Positions 1 to 8,947 are shown, numbered from the stretch's first letter. The stretch: 62,171 nucleotides of DNA from Stenotrophomonas sp. UBA7346 (GCA_002471015.1 DKPB01000011.1:1-62171), one strand, 5' to 3'. The notes: generated from the sequence alone by a model not told the origin. Numbers and translations: made by a program.

Positions 1-163
1 GGGAGGGTTGGGGAGGGGTGCTTTTGCTTTGCTCGGCAATGCCCCAGCCGAGCATGGCTCGGCACTACCATGCTCCCTCCCTTTCGCGCAGCGAAGGGGA
101 GGGCTGGGAGGGGTGCTTTTGATTTGCTCGGCAATGCCCCAGCCGAGCATGGCTCGGCACTAC
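1..163. repeat. Duplicated REP (GTAG) plus C/G-rich palindrome cluster
   Basis: Two REP palindromes (46-68 and 141-163) have the GTAG head on the minus strand, an 8-bp stem (GCCGAGC core) and a short loop. Between them at 73-114 lies a second element, CCCTCCCTTTCGCGCAGCG followed by its G-rich complement. About 70 bases around the first REP are repeated about 95 bases later with few changes, so this is a local tandem duplication. Bases 1-19 look like the truncated tail of another C/G-rich element. GTAG-type REPs are known from Stenotrophomonas; the assignment here is by eye. Confidence 0.85.
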
Positions 164-492
164 AGCAGGGTTGCTGCCGCCAACCCCACGACCGGCAACA
201 CCCACGCCAAAGGCGCTATCCAGCGCGGGCGATACGGATACAGCCCGAAGGCCAGCACCAGGCCTGCGATCGTCATTGCGCCCAGCCACCACACCGGCCC
301 CAGCGCCCAGCCGTGTCGCCACACGCACAGCGCGAATGCGGCGGTCAGCAGGCCCCAGCCCAACCAGCGCCACAGCTGCATGCGTGCAGTGCTCGCAGCA
401 GCCTTGCCATGCAGGTCCAACTGGTGCTTTTCCATCGCAAAGGACAGCGCAACAAAGGCGGCGAACGACAAACCCAGGACAAGCAGCATCAT
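160..492 (-). CDS. DUF3325 family small membrane protein
   Basis: A 110-residue, very hydrophobic protein with about four membrane helices (roughly residues 1-20, 43-60, 66-83 and 92-110). DUF3325 proteins are of unknown biochemical role but commonly end clusters made of a TonB-dependent siderophore receptor, DUF3649 and a PepSY protein. That is exactly the arrangement here, so a part in inner-membrane iron uptake is inferred. The start overlaps the stop of the PepSY gene by four bases (ATGA), implying translational coupling. Two adjacent ATGs (492 and 489) are possible. The TAG stop is supplied by the GTAG head of a REP element. Family fairly sure, function unknown. Confidence 0.82.
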   Translation of the reverse strand: MMLLVLGLSFAAFVALSFAMEKHQLDLHGKAAASTARMQLWRWLGWGLLTAAFALCVWRHGWALGPVWWLGAMTIAGLVLAFGLYPYRPRWIAPLAWVLPVVGLAAATLL

Positions 493-2111
493 GCGCTCGC
501 CTCCGCAGCCGCGGCGGCTTGTTGCCTGCGCTTTTTCTCCGCGGCACTCAACGGTGGCTGCCAGCGCTGCATGCGCCAGCCGCAGTAGGCCAGCATCGCG
601 CCGAAGGCGATCATGCACAGGTCGAAGCTGGCCAATACCCAGTCGCCGGCGGCAATGCTCGCGCCAAGATGCGCATTCGTGGTCAAGGCATTGAGCAGGG
701 GGATCAGCGCGAACAAGGCTGCGCCGACATACAGCTGCCAGGCCCACATCATCCGCTTGGGCCAGATGAAAGCCGCCAGCAGGGCGGCGCACCAGGCCCA
801 GAAGAACACATTGGCCTCTGCAGCCGAACGTTCGGCCAGTTGCACAGGCAACAAGCGGTTGCCCCAGAAATAAGCGGCGAAGGCGATCGGCAGACCGGCA
901 ACGGCACCAATGTTCAAGGCATCGACCAGGCGCAGGCCAAAGCCCGTCCTGCCGGACTTGGCATGCTTGGGCCGCTCCTTCACCGCCCACAGCACCACGC
1001 CGCTGGCCACCATCAGGCAGCCGATCAGGCCGGACAGGAAGAACAGGGCGCGCAGTCCCCAGTCCGCGAAGCGTGCCAGGTGCAGGCCGTACATCACGCC
1101 ACGCGTCTGCGTCGCGCCACCGGCGCCAGGGCTGGCTTCCAGCAACTGGCCGCTGACTGCGTCATAGCGCAGCGATGGCGTGTCTATCGACAGGCGTTTT
1201 CCATCGCGCTGCTGGATGTCGACCACCGCGTTCGCCGCGCCGGGCCGGTATACAGTGAAGCCGGCGATATCGGCGCCGTTCCACTGCTTGCGCGCGCTGT
1301 CCATCAATTGCTGGATCGGCACGGGCACCGCCGTGCCTTGTGCCGGGGATTCCACTTCGGCCATGCGCGCGAAGGCTTCGCTGAAGAAGGCGTCCTCGTC
1401 GTTCGGATAGGCCGATTTCACCCCCCACGGCAGGTACAGGAACATCAAGGTAACGATGCCGGTGTAGGTGATCATCGCGTGGTAGGGCAGCGCCATCACC
1501 GCGCTGACGTTATGGAAATCCAGCCACGAGCGCAGTCCTTTCTGCGGGCGGAAGGTGAAGAAGTCCTTGAAGATCTTCTTGTGGGTGATGACGCCGCTGA
1601 TGATGGCCACCAGCATGAACATCGCGCAGAAACCGACGATGTAGCGTGCCCAGATCACCGGTATGTAGTGCAGGTCGAAATGCAGGCGATAGAAGAAATC
1701 ACCACCGCGGGTTTCGCGTGCGGTGACTTCATTGCCGGTATTGGGATCGACGGTGGCGTCACCGAAGCGGCCACCACCACGGCGTCGGCGCTTTTCGCCT
1801 TCGACTGGCGGTTTGACCATGGATTCCGGATTGCGCCAGAACATGCGCATCGCCGGGTTGCGGGCATCGGGGAGGGTGACGGTCCAGCTCTCGGCCAGCG
1901 GTGCCTTGTGCTGCAGGAAGCTGAGCGCGCGCCAAGCGGCATCGTCGGCACTGACCGTGCTGCGCGGCAGCTCAGGCCGCATCCAACGGCTGATCTCCTC
2001 GCGGTAATAGCTGGCGGTGCCAGCCATGAAGATCAGCAGCAGCAACCAACCGACCAGCAAACCGGTCCAGGTATGCAGCCAGGCCATCGATTGGCGGAAT
2101 CCGTTCTTCAT
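489..2111 (-). CDS. PepSY-associated membrane protein, iron-uptake type
   Basis: A 540-residue inner-membrane protein of the PepSY_TM family, whose members are linked to reduction or release of iron from siderophores (PiuB/FsrB-like). The first helix spans about residues 10-31. A periplasmic PepSY region follows, then helices at about 152-175 and 203-228 and further C-terminal helices. Histidines 144, 148, 177 and 200 lie at or beside helix ends and could bind heme, as proposed for this family. The start at 2111 (MKNGFRQSMAWLH) was preferred to an upstream frame extension because it overlaps the DUF3649 stop by four bases. The gene sits between DUF3649 and DUF3325 in one operon behind a siderophore receptor. 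A ferric-siderophore reductase role is inferred. Confidence 0.88.
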   Translation of the reverse strand: MKNGFRQSMAWLHTWTGLLVGWLLLLIFMAGTASYYREEISRWMRPELPRSTVSADDAAWRALSFLQHKAPLAESWTVTLPDARNPAMRMFWRNPESMVKPPVEGEKRRRRGGGRFGDATVDPNTGNEVTARETRGGDFFYRLHFDLHYIPVIWARYIVGFCAMFMLVAIISGVITHKKIFKDFFTFRPQKGLRSWLDFHNVSAVMALPYHAMITYTGIVTLMFLYLPWGVKSAYPNDEDAFFSEAFARMAEVESPAQGTAVPVPIQQLMDSARKQWNGADIAGFTVYRPGAANAVVDIQQRDGKRLSIDTPSLRYDAVSGQLLEASPGAGGATQTRGVMYGLHLARFADWGLRALFFLSGLIGCLMVASGVVLWAVKERPKHAKSGRTGFGLRLVDALNIGAVAGLPIAFAAYFWGNRLLPVQLAERSAAEANVFFWAWCAALLAAFIWPKRMMWAWQLYVGAALFALIPLLNALTTNAHLGASIAAGDWVLASFDLCMIAFGAMLAYCGWRMQRWQPPLSAAEKKRRQQAAAAAEASA

Positions 2112-2446
2112 GCGGCCGCTCCAATCCACTGGCTGCCCAGCCACAACAGCACGGCCGGCAGCAGGATGCCGGCCCAGGCGCGGAAAGCGCTGCGGGTGGC
2201 GAACGCCCACAATGCGGCGCAGGCACACAGCACGATGGCGACCAGCATGCCGGTCAGCACGGCCTGGCTGCGGGCGATGGGCAAGGCCACGGCGAAAAAC
2301 ATCGAGCACGTGGCGGCCAGCGCATAGCCGCCGACGATGGCGGCAAGCGAGCGCGACAACACGCCCAGCCAGGGGCGTGCGAGGAAACTGCCAAAACGGG
2401 TGTACCAGGGGCTGGCGAGAGGCGTGCTGTCCACGGGAACCTGCAT
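2108..2446 (-). CDS. DUF3649 family iron-uptake membrane protein
   Basis: A 112-residue protein with three likely helices (about 35-55, 63-82 and 88-110) after a polar N-terminus. DUF3649 proteins are uncharacterised but recur between TonB-dependent receptors and PepSY proteins, as here. Its stop overlaps the PepSY start (ATGA). It is separated from the upstream receptor by 96 bases holding two perfect hairpins, so it may be expressed at a lower level than the receptor. A role as a small partner of the PepSY protein is inferred from context only. Confidence 0.82.
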   Translation of the reverse strand: MQVPVDSTPLASPWYTRFGSFLARPWLGVLSRSLAAIVGGYALAATCSMFFAVALPIARSQAVLTGMLVAIVLCACAALWAFATRSAFRAWAGILLPAVLLWLGSQWIGAAA

Positions 2447-2464
2447 AGTCGGATCAATACGGAC

Positions 2465-2529
2465 GCCACCGGCAGAGCCGGTGGCGAGGGATAAGTCGGC
2501 CGTCCCTGGCCGCCACTGCCGGGCAGTGG
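2465..2529. terminator. Two perfect hairpins between receptor and DUF3649 genes
   Basis: Bases 2465-2485 form a 9-bp stem (GCCACCGGC / GCCGGTGGC) with loop AGA. Bases 2513-2529 form an 8-bp stem (CCACTGCC / GGCAGTGG) with a one-base centre. Neither has a T-run on the minus strand, so they are not classic terminators. They may act as attenuators or as RNA stabilisers at the 3' end of the receptor message. The stems are seen directly; the function is inferred. Confidence 0.45.
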
Positions 2530-2542
2530 TTCCCTGGAGGGA

Positions 2543-4771
2543 TCAGAGCTTCCAGCGCAGGGTCAGCAGCACATTGCGCGGCTCACCCCAGTACACGCCG
2601 TTGTAGAAGCCCACGTTGCTGAAGTACGCCTTGTCCAGCAGGTTGTTGACGTTGAGCTGGGCACTGAAGTTCTCGTTGAAGCGGTAGCCCGCCGACAGGT
2701 TCAGCAGGTAGAACGAGTCCTGGGTGATGCGCGCACTTACGGTGCGGCCACTGGTCAGGTAGTCGGCGGCGGGCTTGCTGCTGTTGCGCCAGATTTCGCT
2801 CTGCCAGGTAGCGCCGCCGCCCAGCCAGAAGCGACCTTCGGCACCGCCGGGACGCCAGCTGGTATTGAGGCGGAAGGTGTCCACCGGTGTGGTGGTGTTC
2901 TGGCGAACGCCTGCCTGGCTGTAGCTGGTGGTATGGGCGAAGCCGGCCGACAGGTTCCAGTGCTCGCCCAGGCTGCCCTGTGCTTCCACTTCCCAACCCT
3001 TGACCTTGTTGCCCTTGCCGGTGGAACGGTAGGCGCTGGAACCATCGGGCAACGAGTTCACCGGTACGCTGTCGTCCAGTTCGGCAACGTTGTCCTTGAC
3101 GCCCTTGAACACGGCGGCCGAGGTATTGAGCAGGCCATCAAAGAACTCGGCCTTGAAACCTGCTTCCCACATGTCGCCGACCACCGGCTCCAGGTAGCTG
3201 TTGTTCTTGTCGCGGTAGTTCTGCGGCTGGAAGATGTCGGTATAGCTGGCGTAGGCGCTGAAGTACTGGTTGATGTCGTAGATCAGGCCGAGGTACGGGG
3301 TAAGTGTGTTCTCCGGCTTGTAGCCAGTGCGGGTGGTGCCGGTGCGGTTGCCGGCGGTGTCGTAGGTGTAACGCCAGGTCTTGGTTTCCCAGGTGCTGTA
3401 GCGGGCACCGGCGACGGCGAGCAGTGGGTCGGCCAACTGCAGGCGGGCGGCGACATAGGCAGCGCGCTGCTTCAGCTCGTCTTCCGAACCCAGGTAGCCG
3501 TTGCGGACGATCGGCAGTTCCGGGATGTTGCCGGTCCAGTTGCGCCAGTCCGGCACCTGCGCGTAGTCGTCGGGATAGTCGGGGATGGTGATGGACGGGT
3601 ACTCGCCCTTGCGCACGGACTCGCCCAGGCCGAACACCAGCTCGTGCTCGCGACCGAACAGCTTGAAGTTGCCACCGACGTTCACGTCGAACACATCCAT
3701 CGTGCTCTGTTCGGCGAAATGCGAGAGGTAGGCGGTGACGCCGGTGCCATCCGGGCGCGGGAAGCCATTGGCGCCGTACCAGACGCTGCCATCGGTCGCA
3801 CGATCGGCGTGGGTGAAGCTGCCCTTCAACGCCCAGCCGGCGCCGAGCTGCTGCTCGATGCGGGCAAAGCTGGTTTTCTCGACGATGGGCCACTGGCTCC
3901 ACGAGGCTGACATGTTGGTCGAGCGCGGCAGCTTGGCCGGCTTGCCATCCACACCCCAGTAAGGCACCACGCCCCAGGTCACGCCGGAAGTCTCCGGCGA
4001 CTGGTACTCGTAGCCGAGCTCAAGCAGGGTGCTGTTGCTGACGTCGGCCTGGATGATGCCGTAGAAGACGTTCTTGTCGAGCTTGTAGACATCGCGGAAA
4101 GAGTCGCTCTGCTGCTTGGCGGCGACCGCACGGGCGCGGATGCGGCCGTCCCAGGCCACCGGGCCGCCGATATCGAACTCCATGCGCTGGTTGCCCCAAC
4201 GGCCAAGCGTCAGGTTGGCGCCCATCTGCACGGTGTCGGTGGGGCGCTTGCGCACGAAGCTGATGGTGCCGGACGGATCGCCGGCACCGGTGGTCAGGCC
4301 GGTGGCGCCACGTACCACTTCGATGCGCTCATAGATCACGTTGTCGGTATTGGTCTTGATCGACCCACCAAACGTGTTGAGCATGCCGTCGACCTGGAAA
4401 TTGGTGATGTTGTAGCCGCGCGAGACGTAGTTGATGCGCTCGCTGTCGGTGACAGACACATGCACGCCGGTAACCTGGCCCATCACGTCGGACAGCGAGA
4501 ACAGACCCATGTCGTCCAGGCGCTGGCGGGTGATGACAGTGACCGACTGCGGCGTCTGACGCAGTGACAGGTCCAGCTTGGTCGCGGTCCGCGCATGTTT
4601 GACGGTGTAGGAGTTTGGCAACTCGCCTTCGGCGACGACTTTCACCGCGTCCAGGGTGGTGGCGGCAGGGGCCGCTTCTTCGGCCAGGGCCGGCAGCGCA
4701 ATACTGCTCACAGCGACGGAAAGCGCGGCAGCCAGCAGTGCCGGCCGGGGCAGGTTGGTACGGGAGGACAT
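2543..4771 (-). CDS. TonB-dependent ferric-siderophore receptor
   Basis: A 742-residue outer-membrane receptor. A signal peptide ends near ALA at residue 30, a TonB box (DAVKVV) lies at about 41-46, and the plug follows (SLRQTPQSVTVITRQRLDDM). A 22-strand barrel ends in RWKL rather than the usual terminal F. The plug resembles hydroxamate-type receptors (FhuE/FoxA/FpvA group). There is no N-terminal signalling domain, so no sigma/anti-sigma cascade is expected. The start at 4771 is set by an AGGAA ribosome site seven bases upstream and leaves a clean signal peptide; the frame extends further upstream but without export logic. DUF3649, PepSY and DUF3325 genes follow. A candidate Fur box lies in the divergent upstream region. 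The actual substrate cannot be told. Confidence 0.93.
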   Translation of the reverse strand: MSSRTNLPRPALLAAALSVAVSSIALPALAEEAAPAATTLDAVKVVAEGELPNSYTVKHARTATKLDLSLRQTPQSVTVITRQRLDDMGLFSLSDVMGQVTGVHVSVTDSERINYVSRGYNITNFQVDGMLNTFGGSIKTNTDNVIYERIEVVRGATGLTTGAGDPSGTISFVRKRPTDTVQMGANLTLGRWGNQRMEFDIGGPVAWDGRIRARAVAAKQQSDSFRDVYKLDKNVFYGIIQADVSNSTLLELGYEYQSPETSGVTWGVVPYWGVDGKPAKLPRSTNMSASWSQWPIVEKTSFARIEQQLGAGWALKGSFTHADRATDGSVWYGANGFPRPDGTGVTAYLSHFAEQSTMDVFDVNVGGNFKLFGREHELVFGLGESVRKGEYPSITIPDYPDDYAQVPDWRNWTGNIPELPIVRNGYLGSEDELKQRAAYVAARLQLADPLLAVAGARYSTWETKTWRYTYDTAGNRTGTTRTGYKPENTLTPYLGLIYDINQYFSAYASYTDIFQPQNYRDKNNSYLEPVVGDMWEAGFKAEFFDGLLNTSAAVFKGVKDNVAELDDSVPVNSLPDGSSAYRSTGKGNKVKGWEVEAQGSLGEHWNLSAGFAHTTSYSQAGVRQNTTTPVDTFRLNTSWRPGGAEGRFWLGGGATWQSEIWRNSSKPAADYLTSGRTVSARITQDSFYLLNLSAGYRFNENFSAQLNVNNLLDKAYFSNVGFYNGVYWGEPRNVLLTLRWKL

Positions 4772-5261
4772 GATGATTTCCTGTTGGGCAATGGGTTGCC
4801 AACCACAGGAATCGCCCACGGCGCAGCCCACGCGATGCGTGGATGCCCGGGTCATGCCGCTCCCGCCAGTTGGCCTGCATGCACGGCGTGGCCTGCAACG
4901 GCACGCATGGCATCAGTTCGGATATCGGGGGTACACGGGGCGTGGCGGAACAGAAGTGAAGCCTTCTTGCCGCACGGAGCTGGGCGTACTGCCTACCTGG
5001 TAACGATAATTGTTCGCATTTGATTAAGCAAGCACAAGTGTCATCGATGCCGGCGTTGCCGATTGGGCTGTCCGCTGCAGTGACGTGGCTGTTGCATCTG
5101 CATGCCTGGGATCTGCGAGCTACGGCACAGGCAAGCGTCTGTTGTTTCTCTGCATACCGTGAGGGTGCGCATCTGTCATCGCCGGGCAACAGGTTGTTAC
5201 GACAATGCGGCGCGCGCTGCAGACCGGCAGGCGCAGCGTTCTTTCAATTACGGAGCAGCAA
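4772..5261. other. 490-base divergent intergenic region, iron-response control
   Basis: No credible gene is seen here. The region separates two divergent TonB-dependent receptor genes and is locally A/T-richer around 5000-5030, where a Fur-like sequence occurs. Short reading frames inside it lack ribosome sites and family features. It presumably carries both receptor promoters. Confidence 0.5.
5005..5023. promoter_or_regulatory. Candidate Fur box
   Basis: GATAATTGTTCGCATTTGA matches the 19-base Fur consensus GATAATGATAATCATTATC at about 11 positions, with the left half (GATAAT) perfect. It lies about 235 bases from each flanking receptor start, so one element could serve both. Iron control of such receptors is well established; this particular site is inferred and the right half is weak. 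Confidence 0.45.
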
Positions 5262-7649
5262 GTGAAGCGTAGTGCGTTGGCGATTGCGGTAGGCGTGTTG
5301 GTAACAGGGGGCGCTGCAACCGGCGCAAGGGCACAACAGATCCAGGCAGCGCCGGAAGCAAGGGCGACCACGCTGGATGCGATGATCGTCACCGGTACGC
5401 GTGGTTCCAATCGCACCCAGTTCGATACGCTGGCACCGGTGGATGTGTTCTCGCAGGAAGAAATCCGCGGCATCGAGTCCGCTGATCTGGCCGACGTGCT
5501 GGCACAGCTGGTGCCGTCATTCGTGGTGCAGCGCATGCCGATGAACGACGGCCAGGTGTTCGTGCGCCCGGCTACGCTACGCGGCCTGTCGCCGGACCAG
5601 ACCCTGGTGCTGGTCAATGGCCGGCGTTTCCATCGCTCCGCCTTGCTGGGTGCGCGTGGCGCGCAGGGGCCTGACCTGGCGCAGATTCCCAAAAGCGCCA
5701 TCCAGCGCATCGAAGTGCTGCGCGACGGCGCTTCGGCGCAGTACGGCTCCGATGCGATTGCCGGCGTCATCAACATCATCCTCGACGACAGCATCGGCAC
5801 CGAGGTGACCATGGGCCTGTCGCAGTACAGCGAAGGTGACGGCACCTCGCGCACTATCGGTGCACGCACCGGCATTGCACTGGGCGACACCGGCAGCCTG
5901 TCGCTGTTTGCCGATTACGACAAGTCCGACGCCACCTCGCGTACCCGCCAGCGCGCCGATGCCATTGCCTTCCAGCAGGCGCATCCGGAATTGCAGGTGC
6001 CCAACCCGGTGCAACGTTGGGGCCAGCCTGACCTTGAGAACAAGCGTATCGGTTTCAACCTCAAGCACCAGCTGGGCGATACCACCGAAGTCTATGGCTA
6101 TGGCCTGTATGGCAAGGGCGATGGCGTCAGCGACTTCAACTGGCGCAACCCCGACGGCACCGCGTCGGTCTACAACACCACTGCGCTGTTCCCGGGCTGG
6201 GATGTGCGTGATCTGTATCCCACCGGCTTCAGCCCGAAGTACGGCACCGATTACGATGACCTGCAGTTGCTGTTCGGCGTACGCGGGCATGCCGGCGACA
6301 ACCTGGACTGGGATGTCAGCGGCAGCTACGGCCGCAACCGCATCGAGTACAGGCTTGGCAACTCGATCAACGCCTCGCTGGGCCCGGACAGCCCGACCGC
6401 GTTCTACCTGGGCCGCCTGAGCCAGGAGGAGCGCAACCTCAATGCCGACTTCGTCTACAGCCTGCCGCTGGCCGCCTTGGTCTCGCCGGTCAACGTGGCT
6501 TTTGGTGCCGAGTTCCGCGAGGAGACTTACAGCGTTGATGCCGGAGATCCGGCTTCCTATGCGATCGGCCCCGGCGCTGCGGCCGGCCTGGCCGGCAACT
6601 CCAACGGTGCACCGGGTTTCAGCCCGGACAACGCTGGCAGCTGGGATCAGCGCAGCTATGCCGCCTATGTGGACGTGGAAGTGCCGGTGACCGCGCGCTG
6701 GAGCGTGGGTGCGGCCACGCGCTATGAGCACTTCTCCAGCTTCGGCCAGACCGTGGATGGCAAGCTGTCCTCGCGTTTCGAGTTCAGCCCCGATCTGGCC
6801 GTGCGCGGCTCGGTATCCACCGGCTTTCGCGCACCGACGCCAGGCCAGCTCTATACGACCAACACCCAGCAGGGCCTGGACACGGTGACGCTGCAGGTAT
6901 TCACCTCCGGCCGGCTGTCGCCCAGCGACCCGCTGGCACGCATGCTGGGTGCCAAGGACCTGAAGCCGGAACAGTCGCGCACCGCATCGCTGGGTTTGAC
7001 CTGGCGCAACGACGCCGGCTTCTCCGGCTCGGTGGACCTGTACGACATCAAGGTCACCGACCGCTTCAGCCAGTCGGCCTCGTTCCAGATACCGGCTGGC
7101 GTTGCCAATCCGATGGGCTATACCTCGGTGAGTTATTTCACCAACGATTTCGACACCACCACCCGCGGCATCGACCTGGTTGGCAGCTACGCCACCGGGC
7201 TGGGCGCGGGCCGCCTGAACCTGACCCTGGGCTGGAACTACAACAAGACCGAGGTCGACAAGGGCACCACGGGTGTGGCCACCAACGCCAGCCAGCGGGT
7301 GGTGTTCGAAGAACGCCTGCCGCGGCAGAAAGGCACGCTCAGCGCCAACTATGAGGTGGGCAGCTGGAGCCTGCTGGGCAAGCTGCGCCACTACGGCGCA
7401 TGGACCGATTCCTCCGGCAACGCCACCGGCGATATCTTCCAGCGCTTTGGTGCCATGCAGTTCTTCGACCTGGCGGTGAGCTACCGCATCAACGCGATGC
7501 ATACGCTGCGGGTGGGCGCCGACAACCTGTTTGATCGCTATCCGGACGAGGCCAGTTTCCAGGCCAGCCGCGGCCTGATCTATTCGCGCAATGCCCCCTA
7601 CGATACCGACGGGCGCAATGTGTATGCCGAATACCGGCTGAGCTTCTGA
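5262..7649 (+). CDS. TonB-dependent receptor paired with a Tat-exported PLP enzyme
   Basis: A 795-residue outer-membrane receptor. A signal peptide ends near ARA at residue 24, a TonB box (DAMIVTG) lies at about 39-45, and the plug contains LVLVNGRRFHRSALLG and QRIEVLRDGASAQYGSDAIA. The barrel ends with the classic terminal phenylalanine (EYRLSF). A GTG start at 5262 was chosen because GGAG lies seven bases upstream and the signal peptide begins there; an ATG at 5205 gives an implausible extension. The stop is two bases before a periplasmic PLP-enzyme gene, so the two are almost certainly co-translated. The substrate is unknown. The plug motifs are those of receptors used for many ligands besides siderophores, so iron is not proven. 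Confidence 0.9.
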   Translation: MKRSALAIAVGVLVTGGAATGARAQQIQAAPEARATTLDAMIVTGTRGSNRTQFDTLAPVDVFSQEEIRGIESADLADVLAQLVPSFVVQRMPMNDGQVFVRPATLRGLSPDQTLVLVNGRRFHRSALLGARGAQGPDLAQIPKSAIQRIEVLRDGASAQYGSDAIAGVINIILDDSIGTEVTMGLSQYSEGDGTSRTIGARTGIALGDTGSLSLFADYDKSDATSRTRQRADAIAFQQAHPELQVPNPVQRWGQPDLENKRIGFNLKHQLGDTTEVYGYGLYGKGDGVSDFNWRNPDGTASVYNTTALFPGWDVRDLYPTGFSPKYGTDYDDLQLLFGVRGHAGDNLDWDVSGSYGRNRIEYRLGNSINASLGPDSPTAFYLGRLSQEERNLNADFVYSLPLAALVSPVNVAFGAEFREETYSVDAGDPASYAIGPGAAAGLAGNSNGAPGFSPDNAGSWDQRSYAAYVDVEVPVTARWSVGAATRYEHFSSFGQTVDGKLSSRFEFSPDLAVRGSVSTGFRAPTPGQLYTTNTQQGLDTVTLQVFTSGRLSPSDPLARMLGAKDLKPEQSRTASLGLTWRNDAGFSGSVDLYDIKVTDRFSQSASFQIPAGVANPMGYTSVSYFTNDFDTTTRGIDLVGSYATGLGAGRLNLTLGWNYNKTEVDKGTTGVATNASQRVVFEERLPRQKGTLSANYEVGSWSLLGKLRHYGAWTDSSGNATGDIFQRFGAMQFFDLAVSYRINAMHTLRVGADNLFDRYPDEASFQASRGLIYSRNAPYDTDGRNVYAEYRLSF

Positions 7650-7651
7650 GT

Positions 7652-8947
7652 ATGGACAGCAACCGACGTAGACTGCTGCGCTCGGCAGCCTGGCTGCCGC
7701 TGGCAGGTGCCGCCAGCACGGCCCTGGCAAAGGTAGCACCAGCGCCGCTGCCAACCGCGGCGGGGAAAACCGCGCGGCAATTGGCCGGTGATGAAGCGTA
7801 CTGGGCGGCAGTGGCCGCCCAGTACGATCTCACCGATGACGTGGTGATGCTGGACAACGGCTATTGGGGGGCGATGGCACGGCCCGTGCTGCAGGCCTAC
7901 CAGCAGGCCACGGCGGAGGTGAATCAGGGCAATGCCTGGTTTGGCCGGGTCGCCTTCCCGCCGCGCGCGCGGCGGGTGCAACAACGGCTGGCCGCCTTCC
8001 TCGGGGTTGGCGAGGATGAGATCGTGCTGACCCGCGGTGCTACCGAAGCGCTGCAGGCCTTGATCGGGGGGTACAACCGGCTGCGGCCTGGTGACCAGGT
8101 GCTGCATGCCGATATCGACTACGACAGCACCATCACCGCGCTGCGCTGGCTGCAGCAACGGCGTGGCGTGGAGCCGGTGGCGATCAGCCTGCCCGAACCC
8201 TGCGACGCAGCAGACGCCCTGCAGGTCTACGCCGATGCATTGCGCAGGCATCCGCGTCTGAAGCTGATGCTGCTGACCCAGGTCAACCACCGCAACGGCA
8301 TGTTGTTGCCGGTGGCCGGGATCGCGGCGATGGCGCGTGCGCGTGGCGTGGATGTGATCGTGGACGCTGCCCATGCGGTGGGGCAGGTGGACATGCAGGT
8401 GGCGGAGCTGGGGGCGGACTTTGTCGGCATCAACCTGCACAAATGGATAGGCGCGCCGGTAGGTGTCGGGGCGATGTATGTGCGACGCGGGCGGGTTGCG
8501 GATATCGACCCTTACATGGGCGACCCGGACCGTGGCATTGCCAGCCGCGTGCACACCGGTACTGTCAATTTCGCCGCCTTCCTGGCGTTGCCGGCGGCGC
8601 TGGATTTCCACGCGGCCATCGGTGTGCAGGCCAAGCGAGAGCGCCTGTTGCTGCTGCGCAACCGCTGGCGCGATGCGCTGCGGGAGGTGGCGGGGGTACA
8701 GCTGATTGGTAGCGACGAGACGGCCAGCAGCAGCGCCATTTCATCGTTCCGCCTGCATGGCCGCACCACGCTGGAGCAGAACGTGGCCGTGGCGCGTCAG
8801 TTGCTGGAACAGCATGGCGTGTTCACCGTGCACCGTGATGGGCTGGCGCAGGGGGCATGTGTGCGGGTGACGCCGGGCATATTCACCTCCACCGCGCAGG
8901 TGGATCAGCTGGCCACGGCGCTGCAGGCGCTGGCCGCAAAAGGGTAG
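7652..8947 (+). CDS. Tat-exported class V aminotransferase-fold PLP enzyme, PvdN-like
   Basis: A 431-residue class V (fold type I) PLP enzyme with a twin-arginine signal: NRRRLLR at residues 4-10 is followed by a hydrophobic stretch to about 26. PLP-site residues are visible: Asp238 and His241 in IVDAAHAVGQ and Schiff-base Lys264 in NLHKWIGAP. Cofactor loading before folded export explains the Tat route. The best-known exported relative is PvdN, which modifies the glutamate side chain of pyoverdine in the Pseudomonas periplasm; isopenicillin-N-epimerase-like is the usual generic name. No NRPS genes are near. The gene starts two bases after a TonB-dependent receptor gene, so periplasmic processing of the imported ligand is inferred. 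The true reaction is unknown. Confidence 0.85.
   Translation: MDSNRRRLLRSAAWLPLAGAASTALAKVAPAPLPTAAGKTARQLAGDEAYWAAVAAQYDLTDDVVMLDNGYWGAMARPVLQAYQQATAEVNQGNAWFGRVAFPPRARRVQQRLAAFLGVGEDEIVLTRGATEALQALIGGYNRLRPGDQVLHADIDYDSTITALRWLQQRRGVEPVAISLPEPCDAADALQVYADALRRHPRLKLMLLTQVNHRNGMLLPVAGIAAMARARGVDVIVDAAHAVGQVDMQVAELGADFVGINLHKWIGAPVGVGAMYVRRGRVADIDPYMGDPDRGIASRVHTGTVNFAAFLALPAALDFHAAIGVQAKRERLLLLRNRWRDALREVAGVQLIGSDETASSSAISSFRLHGRTTLEQNVAVARQLLEQHGVFTVHRDGLAQGACVRVTPGIFTSTAQVDQLATALQALAAKG

Noticed and set aside
171..2327. Long plus-strand frame of 718 codons opposite the PepSY/DUF genes
   Set aside because: It is antisense to three recognisable overlapping membrane-protein genes, shows no domain, and is explained by GC-rich third-position bias.
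5577..7754. 725-codon minus-strand frame opposite the receptor gene
   Set aside because: Low-complexity shadow of a clear TonB-dependent receptor.
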